NCBI RefSeq assembly: GCF_000820185.1
Contig: NZ_CDCA01000025.1
Span: forward strand, 357,169 to 421,168
Reading direction: 5' to 3'
Length of the DNA stretch: 64,000 bases
DNA from: Aeromonas tecta
GTDB taxonomy: Bacteria > Pseudomonadota > Gammaproteobacteria > Enterobacterales > Aeromonadaceae
In this document: piece after piece, positions 8,063 to 16,781 of the stretch
Position numbering within the stretch: the stretch's first letter is position 1
Layout of the letters: each line of letters begins with the position of its first letter
The notes under the pieces: model-generated
The model's input: the letters and a program-made list of their open reading frames with translations, nothing else
Database searches by the model: none
What the model was told of the DNA's origin: nothing
Position numbers and translations under genes: made by a program

Positions 8063-9238
8063 ATGTTCAAGACCCGGCTTCGCGCCCTGCTCCACTCGCT
8101 CTGCACCGCTCTCCTTCCCCTGTTGATGGCGGCCCAACTGGACGCCAGCGAGGCGCCATGGCAGCAGACCCTGAGCGAGGCCCGCGGCCAGACCGTCTAT
8201 TTCAACGCCTGGGGTGGCAGCCCGGAGATCAACGCCTATCTGCAGTGGGCGGCAGAGGAGCTCAAGCACCAATACGGGGTCAAGCTGGTGCAGGTGAAGG
8301 TGGATGACATCGCCCTGAGTGTCAGCCAACTGCTGGCCAACCGGCGGGCAGGCAAGCTCGACGGTGGCCCCATCGATCTGCTCTGGGTCAATGGCGAGAA
8401 CTTCAAGGCGCTTAAAGACAAGCAGCTGCTGGGGGCCCCGTTCACCCAGGATCTGCCCAACATGGCCCTGGTGGATCAGCGCCTGCCGGTGACCGAAGAT
8501 TTCACCGTGCCGGTGGAGGGGCTGGAGGCGCCCTGGGGCATAGGTCAGCTCAATTTCATGGTCAATGAGGATGAGGCGAGCAACCCGCCCCGCTCCGCAG
8601 AGGCGCTGCTCGCCTGGGCCAAGGCGCATCCAGGCCGTTTTACCTACCCAAAGCCGCCGCAGTTCCATGGCTCCAGCTTTCTGAAACAGATCCTGCTGGA
8701 GTTGACGCCAAATCCCGCTCCGCTCTATCGGGAGGCGACCGATGCCGAGTTCAGCCGCCTGAGCGCGCCGCTCTGGGCCTGGCTCGACCAGCTCCACCCC
8801 CTGCTCTGGCGCAAGGGGAAACTGTTCCCCACCAGCGCCGCCGAGACCAAACAGCTGCTCGATGACGGCGAGCTGGCCATCGCCATCAGCTTCAACCCGC
8901 AGGAGGCCCAGAGCTCGGTACAAAACGGCACCCTGCCGCCCACCGTCAAGGCCGTGGCCATGGCCAAGGGGGCGCTGACCAACAGTCACTTCCTCGCCAT
9001 CCCCTTCAACGCCAATGCCAGGGCCGGCGCCTTGGTGGTGGCAAACTTCCTGCTCAGCCCCGCCGCCCAGGCGCGCAAGGCCGATCCCGCGCTCTGGGGG
9101 GATCCCAGCGTGCTGAGCCCCGACAGTCTGCCAAAAGGCACTGCCCCAGCCCTGCGCTTCAAGGCCGTGGCCGAGCCCCATCCCAGCTGGCAGCTGCGGC
9201 TGGAAGCGGCCTGGGCCGAGCGCTACGGCCGCGGATGA
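8063..9238 (+). CDS. ynjB: YnjB-like ABC transporter substrate-binding protein
   Basis: The 391-residue periplasmic binding protein has a signal peptide (about residues 1-28) and a mature part typical of the YnjB family (TVYFNAWGGSPEINAYLQW, then LLWVNGENF and AIPFNANA). Upstream in-frame codons exist, but ATG at 8063 gives a proper signal peptide and has AAGG before it. It is followed by a permease and an ATPase, so it is the ligand receptor of an importer. The ligand is unknown; similarity to thiamine- and iron-type binding proteins is only at fold level. Its stop overlaps the permease start (ATGA at 9235-9238). Confidence 0.9.
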   Translation: MFKTRLRALLHSLCTALLPLLMAAQLDASEAPWQQTLSEARGQTVYFNAWGGSPEINAYLQWAAEELKHQYGVKLVQVKVDDIALSVSQLLANRRAGKLDGGPIDLLWVNGENFKALKDKQLLGAPFTQDLPNMALVDQRLPVTEDFTVPVEGLEAPWGIGQLNFMVNEDEASNPPRSAEALLAWAKAHPGRFTYPKPPQFHGSSFLKQILLELTPNPAPLYREATDAEFSRLSAPLWAWLDQLHPLLWRKGKLFPTSAAETKQLLDDGELAIAISFNPQEAQSSVQNGTLPPTVKAVAMAKGALTNSHFLAIPFNANARAGALVVANFLLSPAAQARKADPALWGDPSVLSPDSLPKGTAPALRFKAVAEPHPSWQLRLEAAWAERYGRG

Positions 9239-10920
9239 CGAGCAGGCGCTGGGGACGCCCCCTCTTCCTTCTGCTGTGCGGCCTGCTGCTGATCGCGCCG
9301 CTCGGCGGCGGCCTGCTGCTCTTGCTGGATGAGGGGGCAACCCGCACCAACATCAGCCTGCTGCTGGCCCAGCCGAGGCTCTGGCACTCCGTTGGTCTGA
9401 GCCTCTGGGTAGCAAGCGCCTCCACCCTCGGCGCCCTGCTCTTTACCGCCCTGCTGCTCGCCCACGGCGAGGGCAGCCGCTGGATGGGCGCCTTGTGCCG
9501 TCTGCTCTCCCCCCTGCTAGCCCTGCCCCACGTGGCCTTTGCCATCGGTTTTGCCTTCCTGCTCGCCCCCTCCGGCTGGCTGCTGCGACTGCTCTCCCCC
9601 GGCCTCACCGGGTTCGAGCTGCCGCCCGACTGGCAGACCATGAAAGACCCTTTCGGGCTCGGGCTGATACTGGCGCTGATCTTGAAAGAGACCCCCTTCC
9701 TGCTGCTGATGGCGCTGGCGGCCCTCGACCCCGCCAGGGTGAGCCGCCAGCAGTGGCTGGGGCACACCATGGGGTTCAGTGCACCGCAGATCTGGTGGCG
9801 CCTGCTGCTGCCCGCGCTCTGGCCCACCTTGCGCCTGCCGCTCTATGCGGTGGTGGCCTACGGCCTGGGGGTTGTGGATCTCGCCCTGCTATTGGGACCC
9901 GATGCCCCACCCCCGCTGGCGGTGCGACTCTGGCTCTGGTATCAGGACCCGGATCTGCACTGGCGGGGTGCCAGTGCCAGCGGCGCCCTGTTGCTGCTGG
10001 CAGGCAACCTGCTGCTGGTAGCCGCGCTGCGGCTGTTCGAATGGGGCCATATCCGCCTTGGCAAACCCCATTGGCTCGATGGGCGCCGCGCCGCCCCCTC
10101 GCGGCTGGCAGGGCGCCTGACCAGCATTGGCATCGCCATCTTGCTCATCATCAACGCGCTGGTACTTGCATCCTTGCTGCTCTGGTCGCTGACCCGGCGC
10201 TGGTCCTTCCCGGATCTGTTGCCGAGCCAGTGGAGTGGCCAGCATTGGCGGGATCTGCTGCCCAGCCTTGGCCCTTTGCTCGGCCAGAGCCTGCTGCTCG
10301 CGCTCGCCAGCGCCGCCCTCTCGCTGCTGCTGGTAGTGATCTACCTGGAGACGCAGCACGAGCGTCATGCCAAGCGCCACAGCTGGCCGCACTGGCTCAT
10401 CTGCCTGCCGCTGCTGCTGCCTCAGGCCAGCCTGCTGTTCGGGTTGCGGCTGCAGATAGATTGGCTGGGGCGCGGCTGGCTCGGGGATGGCATCGGCTGG
10501 GGCTGGGTGCTGTGGAGCCAGCTGTTGTTCGTGGCGCCTTATGTCTACCTCTGCCTGCACGGCCCCTATCACCAGTTCGATGGCCGCCTGGTGCAGGCGG
10601 CGCAACTGCTCGGTGCCAGCCCCTGGCGAGCCTGGTGGCGAGTGAAGGCCCCCCTGCTGGCACGCCCGCTGCTGTTCGCCTTCGGGGTCGGTGCGGCGGT
10701 GAGCCTGGCCCAATACCTACCCACCCTGTTGTTTGGGGCCGGGCGAGTGGTCACCATCACCACGGAGGCGGTCGCCATCGGCAGCGGCCTCAACCGGCGG
10801 CTGGCGAGCCTCTACGGCCTGCTGCAACTGTTGTTGCCGCTAATTATTTACGCCATGGTGCTCTGGCTGCCGACCCGACTCAATCCCGCATTGCTTGACT
10901 CCGGACTAAGGGGGAAATGA
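9235..10920 (+). CDS. ynjC: YnjC-like ABC transporter permease (two permease domains in one chain)
   Basis: The 561-residue inner-membrane protein has about twelve hydrophobic segments arranged as two binding-protein-dependent transport permease halves (about 1-275 and 290-555). EAA-type loops are visible near ARVSRQQWLGHTMGFSAPQ and VQAAQLLGASPWRAWWRVK. Such double permeases form a channel without a second partner. It is a little longer than E. coli YnjC. It starts inside the ynjB stop and ends in an ATGA that opens the short leader before ynjD. Confidence 0.9.
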   Translation: MTSRRWGRPLFLLLCGLLLIAPLGGGLLLLLDEGATRTNISLLLAQPRLWHSVGLSLWVASASTLGALLFTALLLAHGEGSRWMGALCRLLSPLLALPHVAFAIGFAFLLAPSGWLLRLLSPGLTGFELPPDWQTMKDPFGLGLILALILKETPFLLLMALAALDPARVSRQQWLGHTMGFSAPQIWWRLLLPALWPTLRLPLYAVVAYGLGVVDLALLLGPDAPPPLAVRLWLWYQDPDLHWRGASASGALLLLAGNLLLVAALRLFEWGHIRLGKPHWLDGRRAAPSRLAGRLTSIGIAILLIINALVLASLLLWSLTRRWSFPDLLPSQWSGQHWRDLLPSLGPLLGQSLLLALASAALSLLLVVIYLETQHERHAKRHSWPHWLICLPLLLPQASLLFGLRLQIDWLGRGWLGDGIGWGWVLWSQLLFVAPYVYLCLHGPYHQFDGRLVQAAQLLGASPWRAWWRVKAPLLARPLLFAFGVGAAVSLAQYLPTLLFGAGRVVTITTEAVAIGSGLNRRLASLYGLLQLLLPLIIYAMVLWLPTRLNPALLDSGLRGK

Positions 10921-10991
10921 TGTTACTGACGAGCCCAGCCCTGCACCTCTGGTTAGCGGTCCGATCCCATCGCGCACCGAGGCAGACATGA
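10917..10991 (+). CDS. Candidate 24-residue leader frame resembling the start of YnjD
   Basis: ATG at 10917 overlaps the ynjC stop (ATGA) and has a strong AGGGGGAA ribosome-binding site. It encodes MMLLTSPALHLW... and stops at TGA 10989-10991, which itself overlaps the ynjD start ATGATG (second ATGA). The first twelve residues resemble the real YnjD start MMLLTTPLTLHLE, although the codons differ at several synonymous positions and one codon is missing. It may be a coupling peptide or an old duplication remnant. Expression is not proven. Confidence 0.4.
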   Translation: MMLLTSPALHLWLAVRSHRAPRQT

Positions 10992-11659
10992 TGCTGTTGA
11001 CCACTCCCCTTACCCTGCATCTGGAAGGGCGCCCCCTGCTGCGGTTGCCCGCTCTCGCGGTGGCCCCCGGCGAGGTGCTGACTCTGATGGGGCCAAGCGG
11101 CTGCGGCAAGAGCTCCTTGCTGGCGGCGCTGGCTGGCGTACTGCCCGGCTCTCTGACGGGGATAGGCCCCTTTCGGCTGGAAGGCGACCTCTGGCTGGGT
11201 GAGCGCTTGCTCACCCCCCTTCCCCCCCAGCAGCGGCGCATCGGCATGCTGTTTCAAGATGATCTGCTGTTTGCCCACCTGACGGTGGTGGAAAATCTGC
11301 TGTTCGGCATGCCCGCCCATCTCAAGGGGCTGAGCGTGCGGCGCGCACGCGCCCTCGAAGCATTGGCCCAGGTGGCGCTGAGCGATCAGGCCGACAAGCT
11401 GCCAGGCCAGCTCTCCGGTGGTCAGAAGGCCCGTGTCAGCCTGCTGCGATCCTTGCTGGCAGAGCCCGAGGCACTGCTGCTGGACGAGCCCTTCTCCCGG
11501 CTCGACAAGCCGCTGCGAGCCGCCTTTCGTACCCTGGTATTCGAGCAGTTAAGGGAGCTGCATATCCCGGCCATCCTGGTCACCCATGACGAGGATGATG
11601 CACCGGGCACCATTCTTGACCTTATGCCCCCCGCTTCCACCACATACGAGGAGACCTGA
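10988..11659 (+). CDS. ynjD: YnjD-like ABC transporter ATP-binding protein
   Basis: The 223-residue ATPase has a Walker A motif (GPSGCGKSS, about residues 35-43), a Q-loop (MLFQDDLLF), the ABC signature LSGGQKARVSLL, Walker B LLLDEPF and an H-loop VTHDEDD. It energises the YnjBC importer from the cytoplasmic side. The start at 10988 was chosen because the homologous region begins here; a stronger ribosome-binding site lies 71 bases upstream in front of the leader frame. ynjF follows after two bases. Confidence 0.92.
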   Translation: MMLLTTPLTLHLEGRPLLRLPALAVAPGEVLTLMGPSGCGKSSLLAALAGVLPGSLTGIGPFRLEGDLWLGERLLTPLPPQQRRIGMLFQDDLLFAHLTVVENLLFGMPAHLKGLSVRRARALEALAQVALSDQADKLPGQLSGGQKARVSLLRSLLAEPEALLLDEPFSRLDKPLRAAFRTLVFEQLRELHIPAILVTHDEDDAPGTILDLMPPASTTYEET

Positions 11660-11661
11660 CC

Positions 11662-12267
11662 TTGTTTGACAGCCACCTTATTCCCCTCATTCGTCGCGCC
11701 CTGTCGCTGCTGGCTACGCCCCTGTGCCGAGCCGGCATCAGCGCCAACCAGATAAGCCTCGCCGGCTTTGTCATCGGCATGCTGGCCCTGCCGCTGCTGG
11801 CGTTGGGGCTCCACGGCTGGGCGCTGATTGCCATCCTGTTTAATCGGCTGCTGGATGGACTGGATGGTGCCGTGGCGCGCCAAAACGGGATCACCGACTG
11901 CGGCGGCTTTCTCGACATCACGCTGGATTTCATCTTTTACGCCGCCGTGGTGCTGGGCTTTGCCCTGAGTGCTCCCGCCAATGCCCTGCCCGCCGCCACC
12001 CTGCTGTTCGCCTTCATGGGCACGGGCTCGAGCTTCCTGGCCTTTGCCATCATGGCCAGCAAGCGCGGCATCGAGAACCCCGTCTACCACCACAAGTCGC
12101 TCTACTACCTCGGTGGCCTGACCGAGGGCAGCGAGACCATCGCCCTGTTCGTGCTGATGTGCCTGTGGCCCGCGGCCTTCGCGCCACTGGCCTACGGCTT
12201 TGCCCTGCTCTGCCTCATCACCACCCTGACCCGGCTCTGGAGCGGTTATCACACCCTGCGCGACTAG
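11662..12267 (+). CDS. ynjF: YnjF-like CDP-alcohol phosphatidyltransferase family protein
   Basis: The 201-residue integral membrane enzyme carries the family signature D-G-x2-A-R-x8-G-x3-D-x3-D as DGLDGAVARQNGITDCGGFLDITLD (about residues 64-89; two overlapping fragments of it are DGLDGAVARQN and GGFLDITLD). About five or six membrane helices surround it. The family transfers a phosphatidyl or related group from a CDP-lipid to an alcohol; the acceptor of YnjF is unknown. The start codon is TTG at 11662 with a strong GAGGAG site. It closes the ynj-like operon, as in E. coli where ynjF is near ynjABCD; ynjE is absent here. Confidence 0.88.
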   Translation: MFDSHLIPLIRRALSLLATPLCRAGISANQISLAGFVIGMLALPLLALGLHGWALIAILFNRLLDGLDGAVARQNGITDCGGFLDITLDFIFYAAVVLGFALSAPANALPAATLLFAFMGTGSSFLAFAIMASKRGIENPVYHHKSLYYLGGLTEGSETIALFVLMCLWPAAFAPLAYGFALLCLITTLTRLWSGYHTLRD

Positions 12268-12362
12268 ATGCGTCTGGGTACATCTGCTCATACGGAGCAC
12301 TTGCGAATGGACGCCAATGTTTTACCATGACCTCACTTAGCTTCACTCCTCCGAGAATCCCT

Positions 12363-13454
12363 ATGCGTCGCCTTGTCTGCCTTCTCACCCTCTCTGCCTT
12401 GCCGCTGATCCAGAGCTGCAGCAGCACCCCGGCCCCCGCGGCTGTGGTCAAACCGCAGCCCAACAGCGCCTTTATCAATCAGACACCGCCGAATAAACCA
12501 GTTTATAGTCAAGGGGTTAGCAAGGGAGACTTCGCCAATCGCCCGAATGTGGACCAGTTCGTGCAACGCATGGTGCAAAAGCACGGTTTTGACAGTGCAC
12601 AGCTGCATCAGGTGCTGGCACAGGCCCAGCGCTACGACTGGATCATCAAGCTGATGGATGCCCAGGCCCCCACCACCACGCCGCCGACCGGCCCGACCGG
12701 TGCCTGGAACCGCTATCGCGCCAAGTTCATCACCCCGGACAACGTGCAAAACGGCGTCAACTTCTGGCGTGAATACGAGAGCGAGCTGAACCGGGCGCAG
12801 CAGATCTACGGGGTACCACCGGAGATCATCGTCGGCATCATAGGGGTGGAGACCCGCTGGGGCCGAGTGATGGGCAAGACCCGCATCCTGGATGCGCTGG
12901 CGACCCTGGCCTTCGACTATCCGCGCCGGGCCACGTTCTTCACCGGCGAGCTGGAAGCCTTCCTGGTGATGACCCGGGATGAGGGGATGGATCCCGCGCA
13001 GCCGCAAGGCTCCTACGCTGGCGCCATGGGCTACGGCCAGTTCATGCCGTCGAGTTTCCAGAGCTACGCGGTCGACTTCGATGGCAACGGCCACACCAAC
13101 CTCTGGGATCCGGTGGATGCCATCGGCAGCGTGGCAAACTACTTCAAGGCCCATGGCTGGGAGAAGGGACAACCGGTAGCGGTGCGCGGTCAGGGCCAGC
13201 TGCCCGGCTATGAGCACGGCTTCCAGACCCGCTACCCGGTCGCCACCCTGCGCGGCGCCGGCCTCGCCCCCATCGCCTCCCTTGGCAATCACAAGGAGGC
13301 GAGCCTGCTGCGTCTGGACGTCGGCACCGGCTATCAATACTGGTACGGCCTGCCGAACTTCTACGCCATCACCCGCTACAACCACAGCACCCACTACGCC
13401 ATGGCAGTGTGGCAGTTGGGTCTGGCGGTAAAGGATGCCAAAGGCAGTTATTAA
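12363..13454 (+). CDS. mltB: MltB, membrane-bound lytic murein transglycosylase B
   Basis: The 363-residue lipoprotein begins MRRLVCLLTLSALPLIQSC, with lipobox LIQSC. The catalytic domain (GH103-type) contains GVETRWGRVMGK with the catalytic Glu, AMGYGQFMPSSF and DGNGHTNLWDPVDAIGSVANY. It cleaves the glycan strands of peptidoglycan, forming 1,6-anhydro ends. The frame is open further upstream to 12159, but the ATG at 12363 is the one that gives a lipoprotein signal. A strong terminator follows, so it ends its transcription unit. Confidence 0.93.
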   Translation: MRRLVCLLTLSALPLIQSCSSTPAPAAVVKPQPNSAFINQTPPNKPVYSQGVSKGDFANRPNVDQFVQRMVQKHGFDSAQLHQVLAQAQRYDWIIKLMDAQAPTTTPPTGPTGAWNRYRAKFITPDNVQNGVNFWREYESELNRAQQIYGVPPEIIVGIIGVETRWGRVMGKTRILDALATLAFDYPRRATFFTGELEAFLVMTRDEGMDPAQPQGSYAGAMGYGQFMPSSFQSYAVDFDGNGHTNLWDPVDAIGSVANYFKAHGWEKGQPVAVRGQGQLPGYEHGFQTRYPVATLRGAGLAPIASLGNHKEASLLRLDVGTGYQYWYGLPNFYAITRYNHSTHYAMAVWQLGLAVKDAKGSY

Positions 13455-13469
13455 TCCTGCTGCAGGATG

Positions 13470-13497
13470 AAAAAACGGGCCCTCTGGCCCGTTTTTG
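13470..13497. terminator. Bidirectional terminator between mltB and marR
   Basis: Stem AACGGGC, loop CCTCTG, stem GCCCGTT, flanked by A-run and T-run on either side. It can serve mltB on plus and marR on minus. Confidence 0.85.
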
Positions 13498-13983
13498 CTA
13501 TTCGTTTTCCAGTAGCCAGCGTTTGAGCAAGGCAGCCAGCTGCGCCTGCTCGGCCTCGGTCAGGGGGGCCAGCAGGCGACGCTCGTTCGCCACATGTCGC
13601 TCCACCGCCCTGTCGATCAGCTCCCGCCCAGCCGCCGTCAGGCTGACCAAGAGACTGCGCCTGTCAGTCGGGGCGGCCTGGCGCTCGATCAGACCGCGCT
13701 CCGCTAACTTGTCGAGCCGGGCCGTCATGGCCCCCGAGGTCAGCATGGCGGACTGGTAGAGCTGGGTCGGGGTCAGCGGCCCGGCGGCCCGGCGCAGGGT
13801 CGCCAGAATATCGAAGTCCGAGCCCAGCAGGCCACACTCTTTCAGCTCTTCGTTCACCTCACGGCCGGCGATCGCCGCCATCCTGGCCACCCGTCCCACC
13901 ACCCCCATGGGCGAGCAGTCGAGATCCGGTCGTTGCTGGGCCCACTGCGCCAGCAGCAGGTCTACATGATCACACTCCATCAT
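13498..13983 (-). CDS. MarR-family transcriptional regulator
   Basis: The 161-residue protein has a winged-helix DNA-binding core with the MarR pattern: LGSDFDILATLRRAAGPLTPTQL, SAMLTSGAMTARLDKL, ERGLIERQAAPTDRRS (wing) and VSLTAAGRELID. It is divergently transcribed from the EamA-type transporter, and two near-identical palindromes in the gap make it a likely local repressor of both genes. The ligand is unknown. Confidence 0.9.
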   Translation of the reverse strand: MMECDHVDLLLAQWAQQRPDLDCSPMGVVGRVARMAAIAGREVNEELKECGLLGSDFDILATLRRAAGPLTPTQLYQSAMLTSGAMTARLDKLAERGLIERQAAPTDRRSLLVSLTAAGRELIDRAVERHVANERRLLAPLTEAEQAQLAALLKRWLLENE

Positions 13984-13991
13984 GGCTCCAC

Positions 13992-14009
13992 TATCTTTTC
14001 GTAAAGATA
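13992..14009. promoter_or_regulatory. Candidate MarR operator O1
   Basis: TATCTTTTCGTAAAGATA is an 18-base dyad (seven of eight pairs, two-base centre) lying nine bases upstream of the marR start. It is nearly the same sequence as the dyad at 14039. Confidence 0.75.
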
Positions 14010-14038
14010 CTTGATAATAAACTAACTCGCGACTAATG

Positions 14039-14056
14039 TATCTTTACTTAAAGATA
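14039..14056. promoter_or_regulatory. Candidate MarR operator O2
   Basis: TATCTTTACTTAAAGATA is a perfect eight-base inverted repeat around CT, 18 bases upstream of the EamA-family start. Centre-to-centre distance to O1 is 47 bases. This fits repression of both divergent genes by the MarR protein; binding is inferred. Confidence 0.8.
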
Positions 14057-14074
14057 CTTATTCATGAGATAGCC

Positions 14075-14956
14075 ATGCCACTGTTGATCGCCCTGCTCGC
14101 CCCCCTGCTGTGGGGCAGTACCTATGCGCTGGTCAGCCTCTACCTGACCGACTACTCCCCCTACTGGGTGGCGGTGTGGCGAGCGCTCCCCGCTGGCGTG
14201 CTGTTGCTGTTGCTGCATCCGCGCTGGCCGCCCTTGACCTGGAGTCGGCAATTCCTGCTGGCGTTTTGCAACATCACCGCCTTCTTCGCCCTGCTGTTCG
14301 TGGCGGCCTTTCGCCTGCCGGGCGCCGTGGCGGGTACCCTCGGCGCCACCCTGCCGCTCATCCTGATGGCGCTGGCCTGGCTGCAAGATGGCAAGAGGCC
14401 GACCCTCAAATGGCTGCTGCTGGGCCTGATGGGGCTCGCCGGCGTATTGCTGCTGCTCAACCCGTCCGCCAACCTGGATCCTGTCGGTGTCGCCTGCGCC
14501 CTGCTCGCCACCGTGCTCATCGGCCAATCCAGTCGCTGGATGCAGCGCTGGCCGGTGAGCGATCTGCTGGCGCTGACCGCCTGGCAGCTGCTGCTCGGCG
14601 GCCTGATGCTGATCCCGCTGGCCTGGTGGCTGGCAGGGCCCATGCCGATGCCACAGCTGGCGAGTGCTCCCGCCTTTGGCTGGCTCATCTTGCTCAATAC
14701 GGCGCTGGCCTACTGGGCCTGGCTGTGGGGCCTCAAGCGCCACGGCCCAGAGGTGATGGGCATGCTGGCCCTCACCAATCCCATGGTGGCGGTGTCGCTC
14801 GGGGTACTGATGGTGGGTGAGACCCTGGACGGCCGCCAGTGGCTCGGCATCGGGGTGATCCTGCTCTCCCTGTTCCTGATGAAGCTGCCGGGCCGCGCCT
14901 TCTTCAAACGCTGGCAGACTCGCAAGGCCGCCACCGAGAGGGTCGACAACGGTTAA
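14075..14956 (+). CDS. EamA/DMT-family transporter (YdcZ/RhaT-like drug/metabolite exporter)
   Basis: The 293-residue protein has ten hydrophobic segments in two EamA repeats (about 1-130 and 140-285); the repeat hallmark ...LLAPLLWGSTYALVSLYL opens the first. The start at 14075 is preferred over an upstream ATG because it places the first helix at the N-terminus and clears the operator. It probably exports a small metabolite or drug under control of the divergent MarR protein. Confidence 0.87.
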   Translation: MPLLIALLAPLLWGSTYALVSLYLTDYSPYWVAVWRALPAGVLLLLLHPRWPPLTWSRQFLLAFCNITAFFALLFVAAFRLPGAVAGTLGATLPLILMALAWLQDGKRPTLKWLLLGLMGLAGVLLLLNPSANLDPVGVACALLATVLIGQSSRWMQRWPVSDLLALTAWQLLLGGLMLIPLAWWLAGPMPMPQLASAPAFGWLILLNTALAYWAWLWGLKRHGPEVMGMLALTNPMVAVSLGVLMVGETLDGRQWLGIGVILLSLFLMKLPGRAFFKRWQTRKAATERVDNG

Positions 14957-14985
14957 CTCGGATCTGCGTAAAAAACGACATAAAG

Positions 14986-15013
14986 AAGAGGAGCCACCGG
15001 GGCTCCTCTTTTT
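14986..15013 (+). terminator. Terminator of the EamA-family gene
   Basis: A ten-base stem AAGAGGAGCC/GGCTCCTCTT with a five-base loop is followed by a T-run. Confidence 0.9.
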
Positions 15014-15062
15014 CTATCGCGTTATATCGCGCGACTCGACTCAGCCCATCGGCTAGATGGCG

Positions 15063-16727
15063 TCAGACGCCGGCCTTGGCCAGGGCGGCGGAGACGATCT
15101 GCTGCGCCTCCTGCTGGATAAGATCCAGGTGTGCTTCGCCTTTGAAGCTCTCCATGTAGATCTTGTAGATGGACTCGGTACCGGAGGGACGCGCCGCGAA
15201 CCAGCCGAACTCGGTCACCACCTTGAGGCCACCGATGGCGGCGTCGTTGCCGGGGGCCTTGGTCAGCTTGGCGAGGATGGGGTCACCGGCCAGGCTGGAG
15301 GCTTCCACCAGCGCCGGATCCAGCTTGGACAGCACGGCTTTTTGCGCGCTGTTGGCCGGGGCGTCGATGCGGCGGTAGCTGGAGCGACCAAACTTGGCCT
15401 CAAGGGCATCGTAGTGCGCCTGGGGATCCTTGCCGGTCACCGCCAGAATTTCGGCCGCCAGCAGGGCCAGGATGAAGCCATCCTTGTCGGTGGTCCAGAC
15501 GCTGCCGTCCTTGCGCAGGAAGGAGGCGCCCGCGCTCTCCTCGCCGCCAAAGCCGAACTCGCCGCTGTAGAGGCCGTCCACGAACCACTTGAAGCCGACC
15601 GGCACCTCTTTCAGGGTGCGACCAATCTCGCCGGCGACCCGGTCGATCATGGAGGAAGAGACCAGCGTCTTGCCGACGGCCGCTTCTTTGGCCCAACCGG
15701 TTCTGTGGGTGAACAGATACTGGATGGCCACCGCCAGATAGTGGTTCGGGTTCATCAGGCCGGATTTCGTGACGATGCCGTGACGGTCGTAGTCAGGATC
15801 GTTGCCAAGGGCGATGTCGAACTTGTCTTTCAGTGCAATCAGACCCGCCATGGCGAAGGGGCTGGAGCAATCCATCCGGATCTTGCCGTCCTTGTCCAGG
15901 GTCATGAAGGAGAAGGTCGGATCGACGCGGTAGTTGACTACTTCGATGTCGAGATCATAGCGCTTGGCGATCACGTCCCAATAGGCGACGCCGGAGCCGC
16001 CGAGGGGATCCACCCCGATCTTGATGCCGGCCCGCTTGATGGCGTCCAGGTCCAGCACGTTTTCCAGATCGTCCACATAAGGGGTGACGTAGTCGTGCTC
16101 GACCACCAGCGGGCTCTTGAGCGCCTCGGTGAACGGCATCCGCTTCACGCCGGCGAGGTTCGCTTCCAGAATGGCGTTGGCCCTGTCTTCCACCCACTTG
16201 GTGATCTCGCCCTCGGCGGGGCCACCGTGTGGCGGGTTGTACTTGAAACCACCGTCTTCCGGCGGGTTGTGGGACGGGGTGATCACCACACCGTCCGCCA
16301 GCGCCGCCGGTTTGCCCGCCCCTTCTTTACCGGAATTGTGGCGCAGAATGGCATGGGAGATGACTGGGGTCGGCGTGAAGCCAAGCCCGGCCTGAATACG
16401 GGTCTCGACGCCATTGGCCGCCAGCACTTCCACCGCACTGGCAAAGGCGGATTCCGACAGGGCGTGGGTATCCATGCCGACAAACAGCGGCCCCTGGATG
16501 CCGGCCTGCTGGCGATACTCCACCAGCGCCTGAGTCACCGCCAGGATGTGGGATTCGGTGAAGGCGTTGTGCAGGGCGCTGCCACGATGGCCGGAGGTGC
16601 CAAAGGCTACCCGTTGCTCGGGGCGGCTCATGTCCGGCTTGTTGAGGTAGTAAGCGCTGACCAGACGGGGAATGTTGGTCAAGTCGCTGAGGCGAGCCGG
16701 CTTGCCGGCGTGGGGATGCTGTGCCAT
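15063..16727 (-). CDS. pgm: Phosphoglucomutase (alpha-D-glucose-specific)
   Basis: The 554-residue alpha-D-phosphohexomutase interconverts glucose-1-phosphate and glucose-6-phosphate. Features include the phosphoserine loop FGTSGHRGS (about residues 40-48), metal-binding DPDYDRHG, the sugar-binding loop [10 protein letters not shown] and the C-terminal phosphate-binding RPSGTE. The ATG at 16727 ([15 protein letters not shown]) aligns with E. coli Pgm and has AAGGAAAA upstream; a TTG further upstream is less likely. It lies 54 bases downstream of seqA on the same strand, the same operon order as in E. coli. Confidence 0.96.
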   Translation of the reverse strand: MAQHPHAGKPARLSDLTNIPRLVSAYYLNKPDMSRPEQRVAFGTSGHRGSALHNAFTESHILAVTQALVEYRQQAGIQGPLFVGMDTHALSESAFASAVEVLAANGVETRIQAGLGFTPTPVISHAILRHNSGKEGAGKPAALADGVVITPSHNPPEDGGFKYNPPHGGPAEGEITKWVEDRANAILEANLAGVKRMPFTEALKSPLVVEHDYVTPYVDDLENVLDLDAIKRAGIKIGVDPLGGSGVAYWDVIAKRYDLDIEVVNYRVDPTFSFMTLDKDGKIRMDCSSPFAMAGLIALKDKFDIALGNDPDYDRHGIVTKSGLMNPNHYLAVAIQYLFTHRTGWAKEAAVGKTLVSSSMIDRVAGEIGRTLKEVPVGFKWFVDGLYSGEFGFGGEESAGASFLRKDGSVWTTDKDGFILALLAAEILAVTGKDPQAHYDALEAKFGRSSYRRIDAPANSAQKAVLSKLDPALVEASSLAGDPILAKLTKAPGNDAAIGGLKVVTEFGWFAARPSGTESIYKIYMESFKGEAHLDLIQQEAQQIVSAALAKAGV

Positions 16728-16781
16728 GACGTTTTCCTTGAGCGAGGCCTTGTCTGACAAGGCCTTAAGTCTTGTGAATCG

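Noticed and set aside
15057..16757. Long plus-strand frame of 566 residues
   Set aside because: It is antisense to pgm, which has complete family motifs; the plus translation is an His/Gly/Asp-rich shadow.
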